Assembly (NCBI GenBank): GCA_023853785.1
Contig: JAJIRX010000008.1
Coordinates: 124,001-188,000 of the forward strand
Direction: 5' to 3'
Length of the DNA: 64,000 bases
Source: Psilocybe azurescens
Taxonomy: Eukaryota; Basidiomycota; Agaricomycetes; Agaricales; Agrocybaceae
Shown: piece after piece, positions 20,516 to 32,836 of the stretch
Position numbering within the stretch: position 1 is the first letter of the stretch
Layout: the number at the start of each line of letters is the position of its first letter
Program-made: the position numbers and the translations under genes
The notes under the pieces: model-generated
Database searches by the model: none
What the model was told of the DNA's origin: nothing
The model's input: only the letters and a program-made list of their open reading frames with translations

Positions 20516-23408
20516 GGACAATACCAGCGTACATTACCCATCACCCCGTATCCCGGTAGAGCTCCTGCGGCCCATCATCGCGTACATCGAGGATTGGGCG
20601 TCGCTCTACGCACTAACCCTCTCCTCCCACTTCCTGCGGCACGAAGCTAATCCGTATCTGTACGCCTCACCTATGGCTCCCTTCCCATCCCCTTACAATC
20701 CACCTCGATTAGCATCTACACCCAGATCCATATCCGGATCCAAATCCAGATCATCATCCCGTCGATTCCATGCAGTAAACGACCCCGATATCCACATCGC
20801 ATTCCTCCGCACCATTACTACCAACCCGCGGCTGGCGGCGCTCGTGCGCTCGTACCACTCTCCCTCCTTACTGCCGCACATCGACTCCGATCTGCGGAAA
20901 CTCACCAGCGAGGCGCTCCATAAGATGCCCGGACTGAAAGAGCTTCGGCTTCGCACTTTCGGTCGCGGGAGGGCTGCGGCGGATCTCCTCCTCCTCTTCG
21001 ATGAATATTACCACTGCAATGAATGCAGTCATACATCGACCTACGATTGCACTGAGTACGCCTACAATGAAGCGTTGATTTCAGCTATCCCACCGTTCCA
21101 GCTACACACGCTGCACTGGGGCTGCCGCAATGACGAGCGGCTCATTGAGTATCTCCTCAGAAACCAGCTGCAGCTGCGGGAGCTGTACATAGACATAAGC
21201 CCGAAGTTCAAGCACATTTTCATGCACATTCCCTCATCCGTGTCAGCATCAACATCACCATTACTTGCGCCGAACCTCGATTTCATATGCGGGAACCGAT
21301 ACACGATCGAGGCGTTCCTCCCCTTCCGGCGTATCACCCGCGTGGTGTGGATTCCCGACCGCTACGACACTGACCTCGATATGAACCTCGATCGTGAGCA
21401 TGATTCCCATGTATTTCCGGATGCAAGTGAGCATGGAAGGCTGAGGAAGGAGATGGAGCGGGCGCTGCGAGGTGTGCGAGAATTGGAATTTGGGGTGCTA
21501 CTCGTAGCCAAAAAAGTAATCACGCTTAAGTAATCTGATGGCATTTTTGAGTGGGTTCAGCGAAAATAAAAGGCCTTGTTCTCGTCAAGTAAGATAGTCA
21601 AGCAACTGAAATTTTGAAGAATGCATTGTATACTACAATAGAGTGCAAATATAAAATTTTGGCCAAAAAATGATTAGAAAGTCGAAGAGAGCTGAATCTA
21701 CCAATTTGTATGCTTTCAAGTGTCAATGGAAAGTTTAGGGCTATCTAATCTTCCCAACAGCTCAATAAATATATAAAAATTGAGAATATGATTCATTAGA
21801 TATATAATAGTAACCATGTATATATTTTATGCAGAACAACTGGGCTTCAACAAAATATCAAGTGCGCAATCCCATTGACAATTGATTGGTTGTTATGCAA
21901 GAACTTTTCACATACTAAAACACATCCCTGTCCAAGATTTCCTGCACATATCTCATGTTTAACACACTCTGTAATCCTGAGACAACTGAATATAATACTG
22001 AATGCTAATTTTGGGATTGTGGGATGACTATATGGCACTGACAGTGGGCAAGGACATGGAAACACTGACTGTTGGATCATTTGACAGAACTTGAACCATG
22101 AATTCTTAGTTTAGGAGTGCACCCTCTGACTGAAGATTATATATGGTTACTATTATATATCTAATGAATTATATTCTCAATTTTTATATATTTATTGAGC
22201 TGTTGGGAAGATTAGATAGCCCTAAACTTTCCATTGACACTTGAAAGCACACAAATTGGTAGATTCAGCTCTCTTCGACTTTCTAATCATTTTTTTCGCC
22301 AAAATTTTATATTTGCACTCTATTGTAGTATACAATACATTCTTCAAAGTTTCAGTTGCCTGACTATCTTACTTGACGAGAACGAGGTCTTTTATTTTCG
22401 CTGAGCCCACTCAAAAATGCCATCAGATTACTTAAGCGTGATTACTTTTTTGGCTACGAGTATACACTCCCACGCCACAAGTTCCCGATGCTGGCGAGGT
22501 ATTTGGAGGCATTGAGAGTGCTTGAGCTTATTGGTGTGAGTGAGGAGGTGAATAACAGCTTTCGTATATGAATAAGTGAATGAGTGTTTTCTTTGTCTTC
22601 ATTTTTGCATCCTCTTCCGATATAATGATGCGTCCTCTCTCTGCCCTCTGTCCTCTTCTCCCGGCCATCTCCAATAATACCATATCCCCTCGTTCTCGTG
22701 TTGTGCGATGCACACACCGACATGAAAAAATGTCTGATTTCTTCTACGTTCCACCTCTCACACTCTACGATCAACGGTCCGTTCCGTCAAATAGGATCTT
22801 GCCACCCTCAGCACCCTCCCTTATCTCCAACAACTCGTCCTCTCCACCGCATTCGAGTGGTTGATGGATATGAACTCATGCACATCCTGCCTTCACCCAC
22901 CCTCCAACCACCCCCCCTTCCTCCTTCTCCATCTCTACCCGTACCCGTGTTCAAATGTTGCTCTCGCCCAGGTACCTCTTTCGCGCCTTCCCATGAGAAC
23001 AGATATGAGACCGCGACCGCCCGCGAGCACGGTGGATATGCCGCTTACCCGCCGGCAGTGCGCACGCTCTTCTCACAGTGCGCGAACTTGACATGTGTGG
23101 ATGTTGCGAAGTGGAAGGAATGGGATAGGGACTGGGATAGGGATAGGGATCTCATGTACCAAGAGACGGCTATCGGTGTGGGCATGAATGGCGTTGTCAC
23201 TTTGCGAGATGCATTTTATACGCGATGGGTCAGGACGGGGATGGCCACGAGGACGAGTGGATCGCCGGTTGTCGGTGATGTTGTTGTTGTTTCTGAGGGG
23301 CTGGGAGAGAGGCTTTCAGACTTGGACATTGGGCAGGGAAGAAGAGGACAACCGGAGGTTCTCACTGTGGATGAGGTCCGCATGGGAAGGCTTATGCGGT
23401 ATTTTTGA
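20466..23408 (+). pseudogene. F-box-like protein, best copy, split by a transposable element
   Basis: The first part (20466-21500) encodes about 345 residues: a leader, an F-box-like segment at residues 28-62 (PRIPVELLRPIIAYIEDW, then LTLSSHFLRHEANPYLYAS), then leucine-rich positions (LHTLHWGCRNDERLIEYLL, LQLRELYIDI). Such proteins act as substrate receptors of SCF ubiquitin ligases; that role is inferred only. At 21501-22460 a 960-bp element interrupts the frame. Homology to copy 3 resumes right after it (MLARYLEALRVLEL), and the C-terminal exon ends at 23408 (FSQCANLTCVDVAKWKEWD, FYTRWVRTGM, VDEVRMGRLMRYF). An intron similar to that of copy 3 lies at about 22545-22700. Transcription may end in the element. 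Confidence 0.65.
21501..22460. mobile_element. 960-bp element with 318-bp terminal inverted repeats
   Basis: Both ends begin CTCGTAGCCAAAAAAGTAAT and stay nearly identical as inverted repeats for about 318 bp (21501-21818 and 22143-22460). TA flanks both ends (21499-21500, 22461-22462), fitting a Tc1/mariner-type target duplication. The central 320 bp are AT-rich without a frame. Comparison with the uninterrupted gene copy at 26256-26300 places the insertion inside coding sequence. Confidence 0.8.
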
Positions 23409-25269
23409 GTCCGGTTTTAGTGCATGTGTTGTTCGGGGATAGAGTTGGAGGACTAGGAGAGAAGAGAGAGAAGAAGCGGAGCGACGAGGAAGCGAAGGGA
23501 AGAGACGGTGTGCAGAGGAGGAGAGTAGTGGTGGTGGTAGGTACATATGTTTGGTCAGCGATGTGTGGGTAGTAACTATTTGAGCGAGTTGGAGTTGGTG
23601 TAATCGTCAAAGTTATAACTACTTACTAACTCGATAACTCCCCACGATTGATCGCCAAGGGTGAGCTCTCATGCATAGAGATAGCGCACAATATCAAGGC
23701 CCACCTTTCACTTTTCCAGCTCAACAATGATCGCTCAAAACCCTCGCCAGAAATTCTACTAACATCTTCCATGTGCTGGAAAATATCGAGATGAGTGGCT
23801 TCATGCGCCTTATGCGCTTGTTCTTCGATTTAAAATCCAAGTCGTGATCGAGCACAACAAGGACCGATGGCTGTCGGTACGGTGGAACCTTTCTTTATTA
23901 CATAGCGCAGCGATAATTTCATCTCTGTTTATACATAACCTCCGCACTGTCTTGTGGGTTTGGTCGGGCAGCGTTCACTCGATGTACAGTGCATTCAACT
24001 TCCCAATGGCACATCATAACCCTCGGTGAACTGACCTGTTACCAGACAGTATGCATTTTTGCATTTTTGGGCTACTAGCTGGCGTCTAAAATTGATCTAA
24101 AAAAACTGCTAAATCAGTTCAGCCGAATTCATCCACATACTTGCAAAATGGGATAGGGATGTGCGTACGTACGTTGTCTTAGTATCCGAGTCGTCTCACT
24201 GGGGCTTGAATAACAAGATGAACTGCGTAAATTGAACCAGGGCGCCCTAATTTCTTAGGAATCAGGAGTCAGCAGGGCAATGACAGTCAGCTGAAGCACA
24301 CGACTTTGAACTCATTAAAGATGGATATTTGGATTCTGTATTCCGGAAACTCTGGGACATGTCGAAATACGTGATATCTAAAATGAGGCTTAAGCTAAAG
24401 CGTTAAGTTTGAAGTGGAGAAGTGGATCAGTCGAGAGAGTCGAGCGTCGGGGTTGGCCAGATTGGACCTTGATTTCAACATACGTACCCAGTGCGACCCT
24501 GCTCTGACGACAACCACGCCCAAATTCTACCATCGTGCATCCTCTCCCCATGTTTCATAGATAATGGGGAAAAAATAAAGTATTAAGTCGACTATCTAAA
24601 GGAAACCACTTTATGTCTGCCTCTATTCTCTGGATCCAGACTGCGGTTTCTGGTGAATTTCGAACTGGAATGAATGAATAGCGACCTCTGACAGAAAATG
24701 TTACCAATTTGGAATAAACTTGGTCTTATCTCTGCTCAATATACACAGTGCTATGACAAGGGTAATATTATAAATGGGTCGCAGAGGCGATAATGGAAGA
24801 GTAAGCGGGTGGTGGATGTGAACGGTCTGTGCTTCTTTTGCTTTCTGAGGTTATTTCAACACAACACAGTGAACAACGTGTGCCATTCCAGCGAACAGAA
24901 CATACAAATTAGTTGAAATCAACTTCATAGGCTCATGGATGAGGAAGAGCGGGCAAAGATGTTGGGATTGAGACGAATACCTCACATCAGGAATGCGAGC
25001 GAAGCGTGAAAAAAGGTGTCGATTCTGCATTGAAAGCCATTCAACAAAGGACGACGTACGGCTTAATCCAGGGTGATTGATTCTCTGGGCAGTTTATCTA
25101 TTTATAGATTGGCTGAACCTCGTTGTCACGGCTGACTGAAAGTCGAGCGGAAAATGACAGGACCACGATATATCGATTGAACAACTGACTATGTTGCAGA
25201 TATGTACGATGCGTAAGGAATCAGAAAAGCGGGAGTCGACGTTTTAGGACAAGGTTGAGGATCATAGTC
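23409..25269. other. No recognisable gene
   Basis: The 3' flank of the F-box-like gene (23409-23560, purine-rich, partly alike to 27200-27300) followed by unique AT-rich DNA. No convincing exon, RNA gene or element end is seen. Confidence 0.5.
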
Positions 25270-27199
25270 ACGTGAATGTAGATGTGCGCTGTAGTCCACG
25301 TTGATGGCTTGTCAGGTAGCTGTCTTTCATGTTCCACCACGTCGATGACGACGACTTTGCTTTCCATAAACCCGATGATCTCCATTGCGGACATGGAAAA
25401 TACAAGCGCACATGCCAATCTATCGCCCCGCATCCCAGTAGAGCTCCTGCAGCCTATCATCGATGATTGGGTGTCGTTCTATGCACTGACACACTCCTCC
25501 CATGTCCTGTGGCACGGAGCTGAGACATATCTATACGCCTCGCCTATGGCTCCCTTCCCATCTTCTCTCAATCTGCACAGATCCAGATCCGAACCCAGAT
25601 CTTCATCTGATCCCGGCCAGTAAACGACCCCGCGATCCACACTGCATTCCTCTGCACCATCATGACCAATTCATAGCTCGCGGCTCTCATGCATTCGCAT
25701 CTCCCTCCCTGAATCCTGCTGCATGCAGACACCACTCCGTAGAACCTCGCGAACAAAGCGCTCCATAAGATGCTCGGGCTGAAAGTGCTTCCGTTGCGCA
25801 CGTTCAACGGGCAACCCGCTGCGACGGGTCTTTCCTTCCTCCTCAATGACTACAACCTCTCCACCACCACCACCACCACAGTAGTCGGCACGGTCTTCAT
25901 GCGTCGTCCGAATACGAATGCGAGGACAAGTTGGCTCCTGATATCCCGCCATTCCGGCTGCACTCGCTGCATTGGGTTGCCACTCAGACAAACAGATCAT
26001 CGAACATGTCCTCCATAAACTGCTACAGCTGCGCGAGCTGTACATCGAGATATGCCCGCGCTTCCAGTTCTTCATGAAGCAGCTCATACGAGTCGATCAG
26101 GGCGTTCCTCCCTTTTAGGCGCATCCCCGCGTGGCTTGGATACCCTTGGCGACCCCGTCCGCGACCTAACATCGACGTCCATCTCGACCCCAACTTCAAT
26201 GATTCGAATGCATGGACAAGACTGAGCAAGATAGCGATGGCGCTGCACACGGTGCAGGTATTAGAGTTCGGCGAATACTTTGCGCGCCTGAGATTCACGG
26301 TGCTGGCGATGTATTTGGAAGCGGTGCGCGTGCTTGAGCCCGTTGGGTGTTGATGAAGAGGTGAGTAAGAAATTTGTATGGGGATAAGTGAATGATTGTC
26401 TTTGTCTTTCTTTTGCATCCTATTCCTGGCGTCGTGGTCCGCTTCTCCTGGCCGTCTCGAATCATTATACACCTCGTTCGTTCATTGTACGATGCACGCA
26501 CCGACACAGTGAACGTTTCATTTATTCTTCTACTTTCTGCGACACGCGCAGATGACACGCTCGTCATCCAGGACCTCGCTGCGTTAAGCACCCACCCACA
26601 TCGCCAACAGCTCATCCTCTCTATCTCGGGCGGATCGTAGGCTTCTCCTATTCCTATCCCTATCGCGCTCTCATTCTCTGCTGTACCATCCGTTTCCTCC
26701 AAGTCGTCATCCGGGGCGGCGTCTTCATCCTCTTCATCGCCCTCTTCATCCTCTTCCTCATCCTCTTCTACGTACACCTACATCCCCGCTCTACCTCTCA
26801 CCCGTTCTCATCTTGTTTTCCATTCCTCTCATATGTACGAACAGGAGCACGAGCAAGAACTTGATCCCGACCACGATCTCTTCAAAGAGATCCAAGACCA
26901 CCTAGAAGAGCGCACACGCATACGTATTCCACTCCGCCTGCATGAATCTGGAATATGTGAATGTAGCGCTGGGGTGGGATAAGGCGCGCATAGACACGGG
27001 TTGGGGTTAGGGTGAGGTGATGTATGCGAGATGGGTCAGGACGAGGTCTCGTCTTCCGTTGGATAGGGATGTCGATGCGGATGCGAACCATGATTTCAGC
27101 CCTAGGAATCTTGGGGATAAGGCTGTCGTCCGACTTGGAGACCCGGAGGTGTTATGGGTGGATGAGCTCCGCGAAGGGCAGCTTATACGGTATTATTGA
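25270..27199 (+). pseudogene. F-box-like protein, copy 3 (degenerate)
   Basis: Follows the same order as the 20466 copy: start region (CATGTTCCACCACGTCGATGAC), MEN-TSAHANLSPRIPVELLQPI, ALTHSSHVLWHGAETYLYAS, LHKLLQLRELYIEI, an intron at about 26360-26549, and a C-terminal end YARWVRTRSRLPLDRD, VDELREGQLIRYY (stop 27197-27199). The frame shifts several times (for instance near 25620 and 25770) and parts are missing, so it cannot encode the full protein. It lacks the 960-bp element, giving the ancestral arrangement at that site. Confidence 0.7.
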
Positions 27200-28419
27200 G
27201 TCCGAGTCGGGTTGAGGTGCATGTGTTGTGTGGGGATCGAGTTGGAGGTGGTGGATGGCGGAGCGAGGAGGGGAGGAGAGGAGAGGAGGAGATGGGGTTG
27301 AAGGTGGAGAGGAAGTGGGGAAAGTGGGGAAATGGAGGCGAATGAAGTATGTGCTTCGTGGACGGTATATAAGGGTTTTAGGCGTCCGAGCACCGGGGTA
27401 GGAGAAGATTCGTGTGTATGTTCAGTTCCATTTTCTGGGATTGCTCCTTCCATGTGTTTTGGATCTGGTGAGTTTTTTTTATAGGCTCGTGCTTTGGGGT
27501 TTTTGAATCGTAAGGGAACGCACGGACGTACATGTAGTTCTGCTATAACAATCTCTCCAGGTTATGATGGAGTATGGTGTACACGTATATCAGGGTATTC
27601 ATTTGAGTGGTGATTTTTTCTTGTAGCGAATTAATTGGTTCTTATATATTCTTGCACGAATACACTGGTGGCTCCGCTTCAATCAAGCCGAGTCGGTGGG
27701 CGCTTGTTATATCGGTATGGTATTCCCCTATCTACTATAATGGATCGATGGCTCGATGAAGTTTGGCAGATCCAGGATGCTATTAAATAAGTCGGGAGAT
27801 TAGATGCAGGGATGTGAATGGGATGATACCCAAGTAGCTCGCGTAACCGGGAATGTCGCGTTCGTGATGAAGAGCCTCAGAGTGGGAGTGGATTGCCTGC
27901 TCCCAGAAAGAATTGTGTACAATTTGTTACTTAATGGGTGTGTCTGTATATAATTTTCAGCAGGTCCTGCGGGATAATATTTTTCGAATTAGATGCCTAT
28001 ACCTACACTTAAGTACAGATCATCGATAGAGTGGCATTGTGACAATTTCGAGTCTGTATAGCTCGTGTTTTGTACAAATTTCGATAAATTTCGTCTCCTT
28101 GGAGTTCTACGATGGTCTATAGATACATGATCACCTGCAGTACACACTTTGAAGTTCGAGTATGGCTACCTTTCATGTAGAAGAGTAGCTCCCTCATGTA
28201 ATCTACGTGCCTCTCCATTTAATGAGACCATACATGCACCTAGTGTTGTGTCATTGCGACTAACTTGACGAGAGATCTCCCGGGCTCGCAGTAATGGCTG
28301 AAATTTGAATGATCTCTCGTTTTGCCTTTCCAGGCCAAATTTCGTTCTTAAAAGTACCCTGCACCACGACAAACCCAATAATATCCACAGACCAGACACC
28401 CATCAAATCAGGCATCGCA
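27200..28419. other. No recognisable gene
   Basis: Downstream flank of F-box-like copy 3 with G/A-rich sequence (27240-27320), then AT-rich DNA. The start of the next family member is approached from about 28300, but its first codons are not clear. Confidence 0.45.
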
Positions 28420-28920
28420 AACGCAAATCTACATTTCCCAGGCCATCGTCCCGCATCCCACCGGAGTTCTTGCAACCTATCCTCGCACACATCACCCTTT
28501 GACCTTGTCTTCCAGACTTCTCCGCCACGAAGCCGAATCCTATCTCTATGCATCTCCCATAACTTCCAGCTGCTCCCGACCGATACGACGGAAGCCCTTA
28601 CCCCAGTCCGCATCTATAACATCTAAACCGACATCCAACCACGAAACACAAAAACATACCGCCCTCCTGCGTCTAGCCGACCCGGTGCGATTTTACCGCG
28701 TAACCAATGATATCTATGATTTTTACCTCCGGATTTCGGTAATGAGCGCGCTCGGCAACAAGTATGGTACTGCGTCACTCCTCCTCGGCTGTAACTGTTT
28801 GAAAACCCCAATATTAAAAACACTGTATGAGACGGGAGCTCGATTGGATGAAGTGCTGCAGCTCAGAATGGAAGAACCTCAAGTTTTAACTATGGAGGTA
28901 GGCTCGCGCTGGACGGTTCA
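28420..28920 (+). pseudogene. F-box-like protein, copy 4 (degenerate)
   Basis: SRIPPEFLQPILAHIT at about 28449-28496 matches the F-box start, and TLSSRLLRHEAESYLYAS follows at once in another frame, so about ten codons of the F-box were lost with a frameshift. The following 100 residues (LADPVRFYRVTNDIYDFY, LGCNCLKTPILKTLYETG) do not resemble the other copies closely and may derive from a different gene. Clearly not functional as an F-box protein. Confidence 0.5.
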
Positions 28921-29254
28921 TCCAGCGTTACTGAGTGCTCAAGGAATGCGTTTTCTATTCCTTTCTTTTCTCTTTTCTTTGGGGTTTTTTCATTGCAAAT
29001 GTAAATGATTTGAGTACCATCGACAGGTACAGAGTCGGCGTTCTGAGTCATACTGTCAAGACACTCCCGCAGCTGCAGCATCACATTCTCGTAATTCAGA
29101 TTTTCCAATAAATTTATAAATAGCATATTTATTGACATCCATTGGTCTAATGAGCCTGTCATTCGGACACTCTAAAAAGGGGTAGTATAGTAGATCAGTG
29201 TGTACTACAATTTAACCCAGCATCCCACAATGTGCATTTACCGTCACTTTATAT

Positions 29255-30736
29255 CTACTCGCCATATGGGAAAACTTCCTGACAACTACCTGGTGTGATT
29301 CCGTTATAGAAGAAGTGCAAATTGGCTTTTAAAGAGGTCAATAAATCACCCGTCGGACTCGGGTAGAGACCTCTGACGGTCTGATTGGCAAAGTTAACGT
29401 AAAGCAAGCACTCGTCTGAGAAATCTGCTGAGGTCGGATCGACGACGTAGTTATTGACTCCACCGACGTTTCTCCCTGGTTGGATAGGATGTGCGGAAAA
29501 TACAATTTCGTCTCCGTCCCCCGATCCAGAATCGTTGGCTCGGAAGAAACCGTCTGGAAAGCGACTTTGCTGGAAGAACGAGCGTGCGGTCACCATGTCG
29601 AGCTGGCCGGCGTCAGCGCCTGTTTTGCGCCCGTCTACGAAGAATTGGACGGGGAAGCTGGACTCGGCGTAGGCGGTGAAGTACCTAGGGGAGACAAATG
29701 AGAACGTCGGGTTGGTGGCTATGGAATCTTGAATTCTCTTCCATCTGAGCTCGCCAGCTACGGTCAAGTTGTATTTTCCTGCGCCGAATTTATTGCTGTA
29801 ATCCACAAACTTTGTAATGAGAATCGGGTTGATGAATATGATGATTAACTTTCATGAGCTTTTGATTTGTGAAAAGAAATAATGGTCCCCTGTTGAAAGA
29901 GTGTCTCATTGAAGTCGTGGTTGTTTCCAAAGAAGAAATCTCCTGAAGAACATACGTTATTAACAAATCCAGTAGTCAATCGAAGACGTATAGATAGAAA
30001 TACATACCACGGGTCATACTGGCATCACCTAATGTTCGACAGTGTGGCTCAACACTTGATATACAGTATCATGATGAGTCGAGTTTTGCGCACCTTCAAA
30101 AACTGCATGTGTGTCCAATCCACCGGCAATCGCTGGAGCAGGCGGGAAAGCGCCTGTAAGAGACGTCCGTCCACCGATGCTCAACTTGTTAGTTATCAGA
30201 TTCCCATCGACGAGGAATGCAGCGTAGGTGATGAAGTTGGCCACAGTGTAGTCCATGTTAAACCCTTGCATGCAATAGTAAGTTTGGGTCGCAGTTATAT
30301 GGATGTGGAATATACATACCCTCTTGAACAGCATTGATGATTTGAGCTGGAGTTGCTATTCCATTGCGAGGTAAATACTGATATTGATACCGAGGAGTTA
30401 TGGGTCAGTATGGAGCAGCTACTGGTTCCATTCCACGTTAAATATACTGACCCCATGTGAGGCAAGGGTGTTCAACCCTGGACAAGGTCCTCGTTGGTCA
30501 CCTGGTCTGGCTGGCATCCACGGATGTGCCGCGTCGTTGACGAGCCTTGCAGAAGTGTCGTTCTGCGGGGGTGGGGGCATCTGCGGAGGTTGGTACTGCA
30601 GCCTTGGAATAATATGATTGAGCTGCTCGGTGCTTAAGCCTGCCAAAGATCCATAAGAGGGAAACACAAGCGAGACGGCGGCGTTGAAGTGGAGAGTGGT
30701 AAGTACTGAGTAGAGGGCAAGAGTGACGATGCGCAT
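29255..30736 (-). CDS. Unspecific peroxygenase (heme-thiolate peroxidase), long type
   Basis: Secreted heme-thiolate enzyme that uses hydrogen peroxide to oxygenate organic substrates; strong resemblance to the Agrocybe-type peroxygenase. Six exons by eye: 30736-30452, 30377-30320, 30264-30094, 30028-30008, 29942-29890, 29809-29255, giving 380 aa. A signal peptide is plausible (MRIVTLALYSVLTTL), then a pro-segment. Heme ligand motif PCP at residues 84-86 (RGPCPGLNTLASHG), magnesium motif EGD at 171-173 with Ser175, and the catalytic Arg238/Glu245 pair (PRYFTAYAES) are present. C-terminus CQEVFPYG is typical. Odd: after exon 5 (CAACAG) the intron starts GGGACC, not GT; alternative donors nearby lead to early stops. 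So the gene is structurally complete but may be splice-defective. Confidence 0.9.
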
Positions 30737-32836
30737 TTCTTCTTGATTCGATATGGGTGTAGATTTTTCAGTTGGTATGAGCTGGTTGTAGTATGTATCT
30801 TTGTTAAAATCTTTCCTCCAGATGCTCTTCCTTCTTATAACATTTTCGAAGGTCCTTTTAATGTATTCTGAAACATTGACCAAGATCTATGGCTATGTCG
30901 TGGATCACGTGTCTTTACTGTGCCGCAATATCATTACGATACCTTCACGTATGGAATGCTAAAATAGGCTGTATGCCAGGTTGTTAACGAAGGAGAGGAC
31001 ACCGACGATAGCAATTCTCTACTTCAGGTATTTAAATCTCGACTACAGTGCTTTGGATGGAATCCTTGAAGGTACAACCCACCGGGTAGCGGGCAACGTA
31101 GCGTATTCAACCATGAGATGGAAAGAGTTTGTATGTCTTTCGATTCAACCTTTCTCCTGTGTACGACATTGGGTGAACTCGCATGTCTATTGATTGATAG
31201 AATTCAAGACGCGGGATAAAACACCCTGTGCCGCATCACATCCGTTGTCGCAATATTTGCCGACATCCTTTTGGACGGCTGTGTTCATCGGAAATGCGGA
31301 CGCCTTGGAGGAGGTCAGTATTTAACTCAGTTCGGAAAGACGAACCACAAATGTAGAAAGTGACCTATAGCGAGTTATACACGCAACATGGTCACATATT
31401 GTATACCGGCTATAAAATAAGTTCAGCAAATCGTGTAGAACTTCTGCGTTCCACAGCAATGCACAGTCGGGTTCATTTTTGACGAGGACTTCGCTCTCTA
31501 TTTTTGGACCCCATTGGCAGTGGACTTTGGTTTGACTTATGTAAAATAGAACCGCGTTTAATCATGCCCCTTTGGTGGTGCGTCAATCTCAAATGGTTAG
31601 GCAGCTGTACGGTACAGATTTGCATGATCACCTTTGAAGCCAAATATCTTAACGAGCGAATTTGACCTAGTTATACATGTCTGCTTCCGACTCCGTGCTC
31701 TCACGGATACGAGAATAACATAGATTCGCACTTGAAGATAGCGACGAAGTCTAATGGGATTCTCTACTCTATGGAAAGGTATATGTGTGTGAGTGGCACA
31801 GGATTTGAAAGGGTTCCAAGAACAAGGAAAAATGAACGTGATATATTAAGGAGTTCTGTGATAAAGAAAGGACAGAAGCAAAGATAAAATTATTACTCAG
31901 ATGATTACTGGTACCACTAACTGCATCTGTGAAAGCATGAGGCCACGGACCTCGGGTGTCTGACTTGGGATGTTGTCAGCACTCTTCACTGACTACACCT
32001 CAGAAAACAATTTGCGGTTTACAAAATTTGCGGGTACTTTGATACACCTATGTCACGAGATGCTTGCAATATTATTAGCTCAAGCACTAAATACTTAATC
32101 AACATTGTGACCGTTTAGTAATACATAGTAGAAACACCTATACGAAATTACTAAGACTGGGTACAAGGGACATAATGTAATGAAAGAAACTGATAGCTCA
32201 AATAGAGACGAAAAAGTTATATGACTTTCACTGAGGGATTGAGACCCATCGTTAAAATAGCCTTAACTGTATCGTGAATATGTAAAATTGAACTGCTTAC
32301 AATTTCTCTCTTTCTTGTTGCGTTGTTCTTGGAGAACTTTCAGCAGTGTGATTCTGACAACTCGGAATACACAAAATTAGATTAAGCATATCTCATGTTC
32401 CTTAATGACAACATAAAAAGCGATGAGTACAGATGTCGTGACCGACGTTAATACAGCGGCAACCCAAAAGGCAACTCAGTCGGACACATTGACGAAGATC
32501 TCATAATTCGCAATCGAAAATTCCCTTTTAATTACAATGGAGAATTTCTGACATAACTCGAAGTTCTATAGGCTGAGAGGGAAAGCGCAAGGGCGGGGTA
32601 TAATTGAGACGTAACATGGACAAATCAGCAGCAGATAGAGGGTTGAGAAGGATTAGCAGCTATGCTGCTGCTGGGTTCGGACGAAAAACCACGAAGATGT
32701 GATCCAACTTCCTAGCAGCAGCAGCAGCAGCAGCATAGTCCTCGTATAATTTGGTTAGACGTCAAGACTTTCAAGGTTGTAGACCAATTGTAGACTTGCG
32801 TAAGCCTTGCGTGGGTTAGGCGAGTAAATATTCTCA
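30582..32836 (+). repeat. Inverted duplication, left arm (2.25 kb)
   Basis: Reverse complement of 61745-64000 with only scattered differences. It covers most of peroxygenase exon 1, its promoter and about 2 kb of upstream non-coding DNA. Similarity stops sharply at 32836 (after TAAATATTCTCA). The left boundary is not seen because the right arm runs off the window. Confidence 0.9.
32714..32741. repeat. (AGC)n microsatellite
   Basis: Eight or so CAG units; a complementary GCTGCTGCTG lies 50 bases to the left, so the segment can form a hairpin. In the other arm (61850-61870) the run is shorter and interrupted (CTGCTGTTGTTGCTGCTAGG). Confidence 0.7.

Noticed and set aside
30419..30883. Upstream extension of the peroxygenase frame by 49 codons
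   Set aside because: It has no ATG (begins with TTG) and lacks a signal peptide; the ATG at 30736 starts a proper signal sequence.
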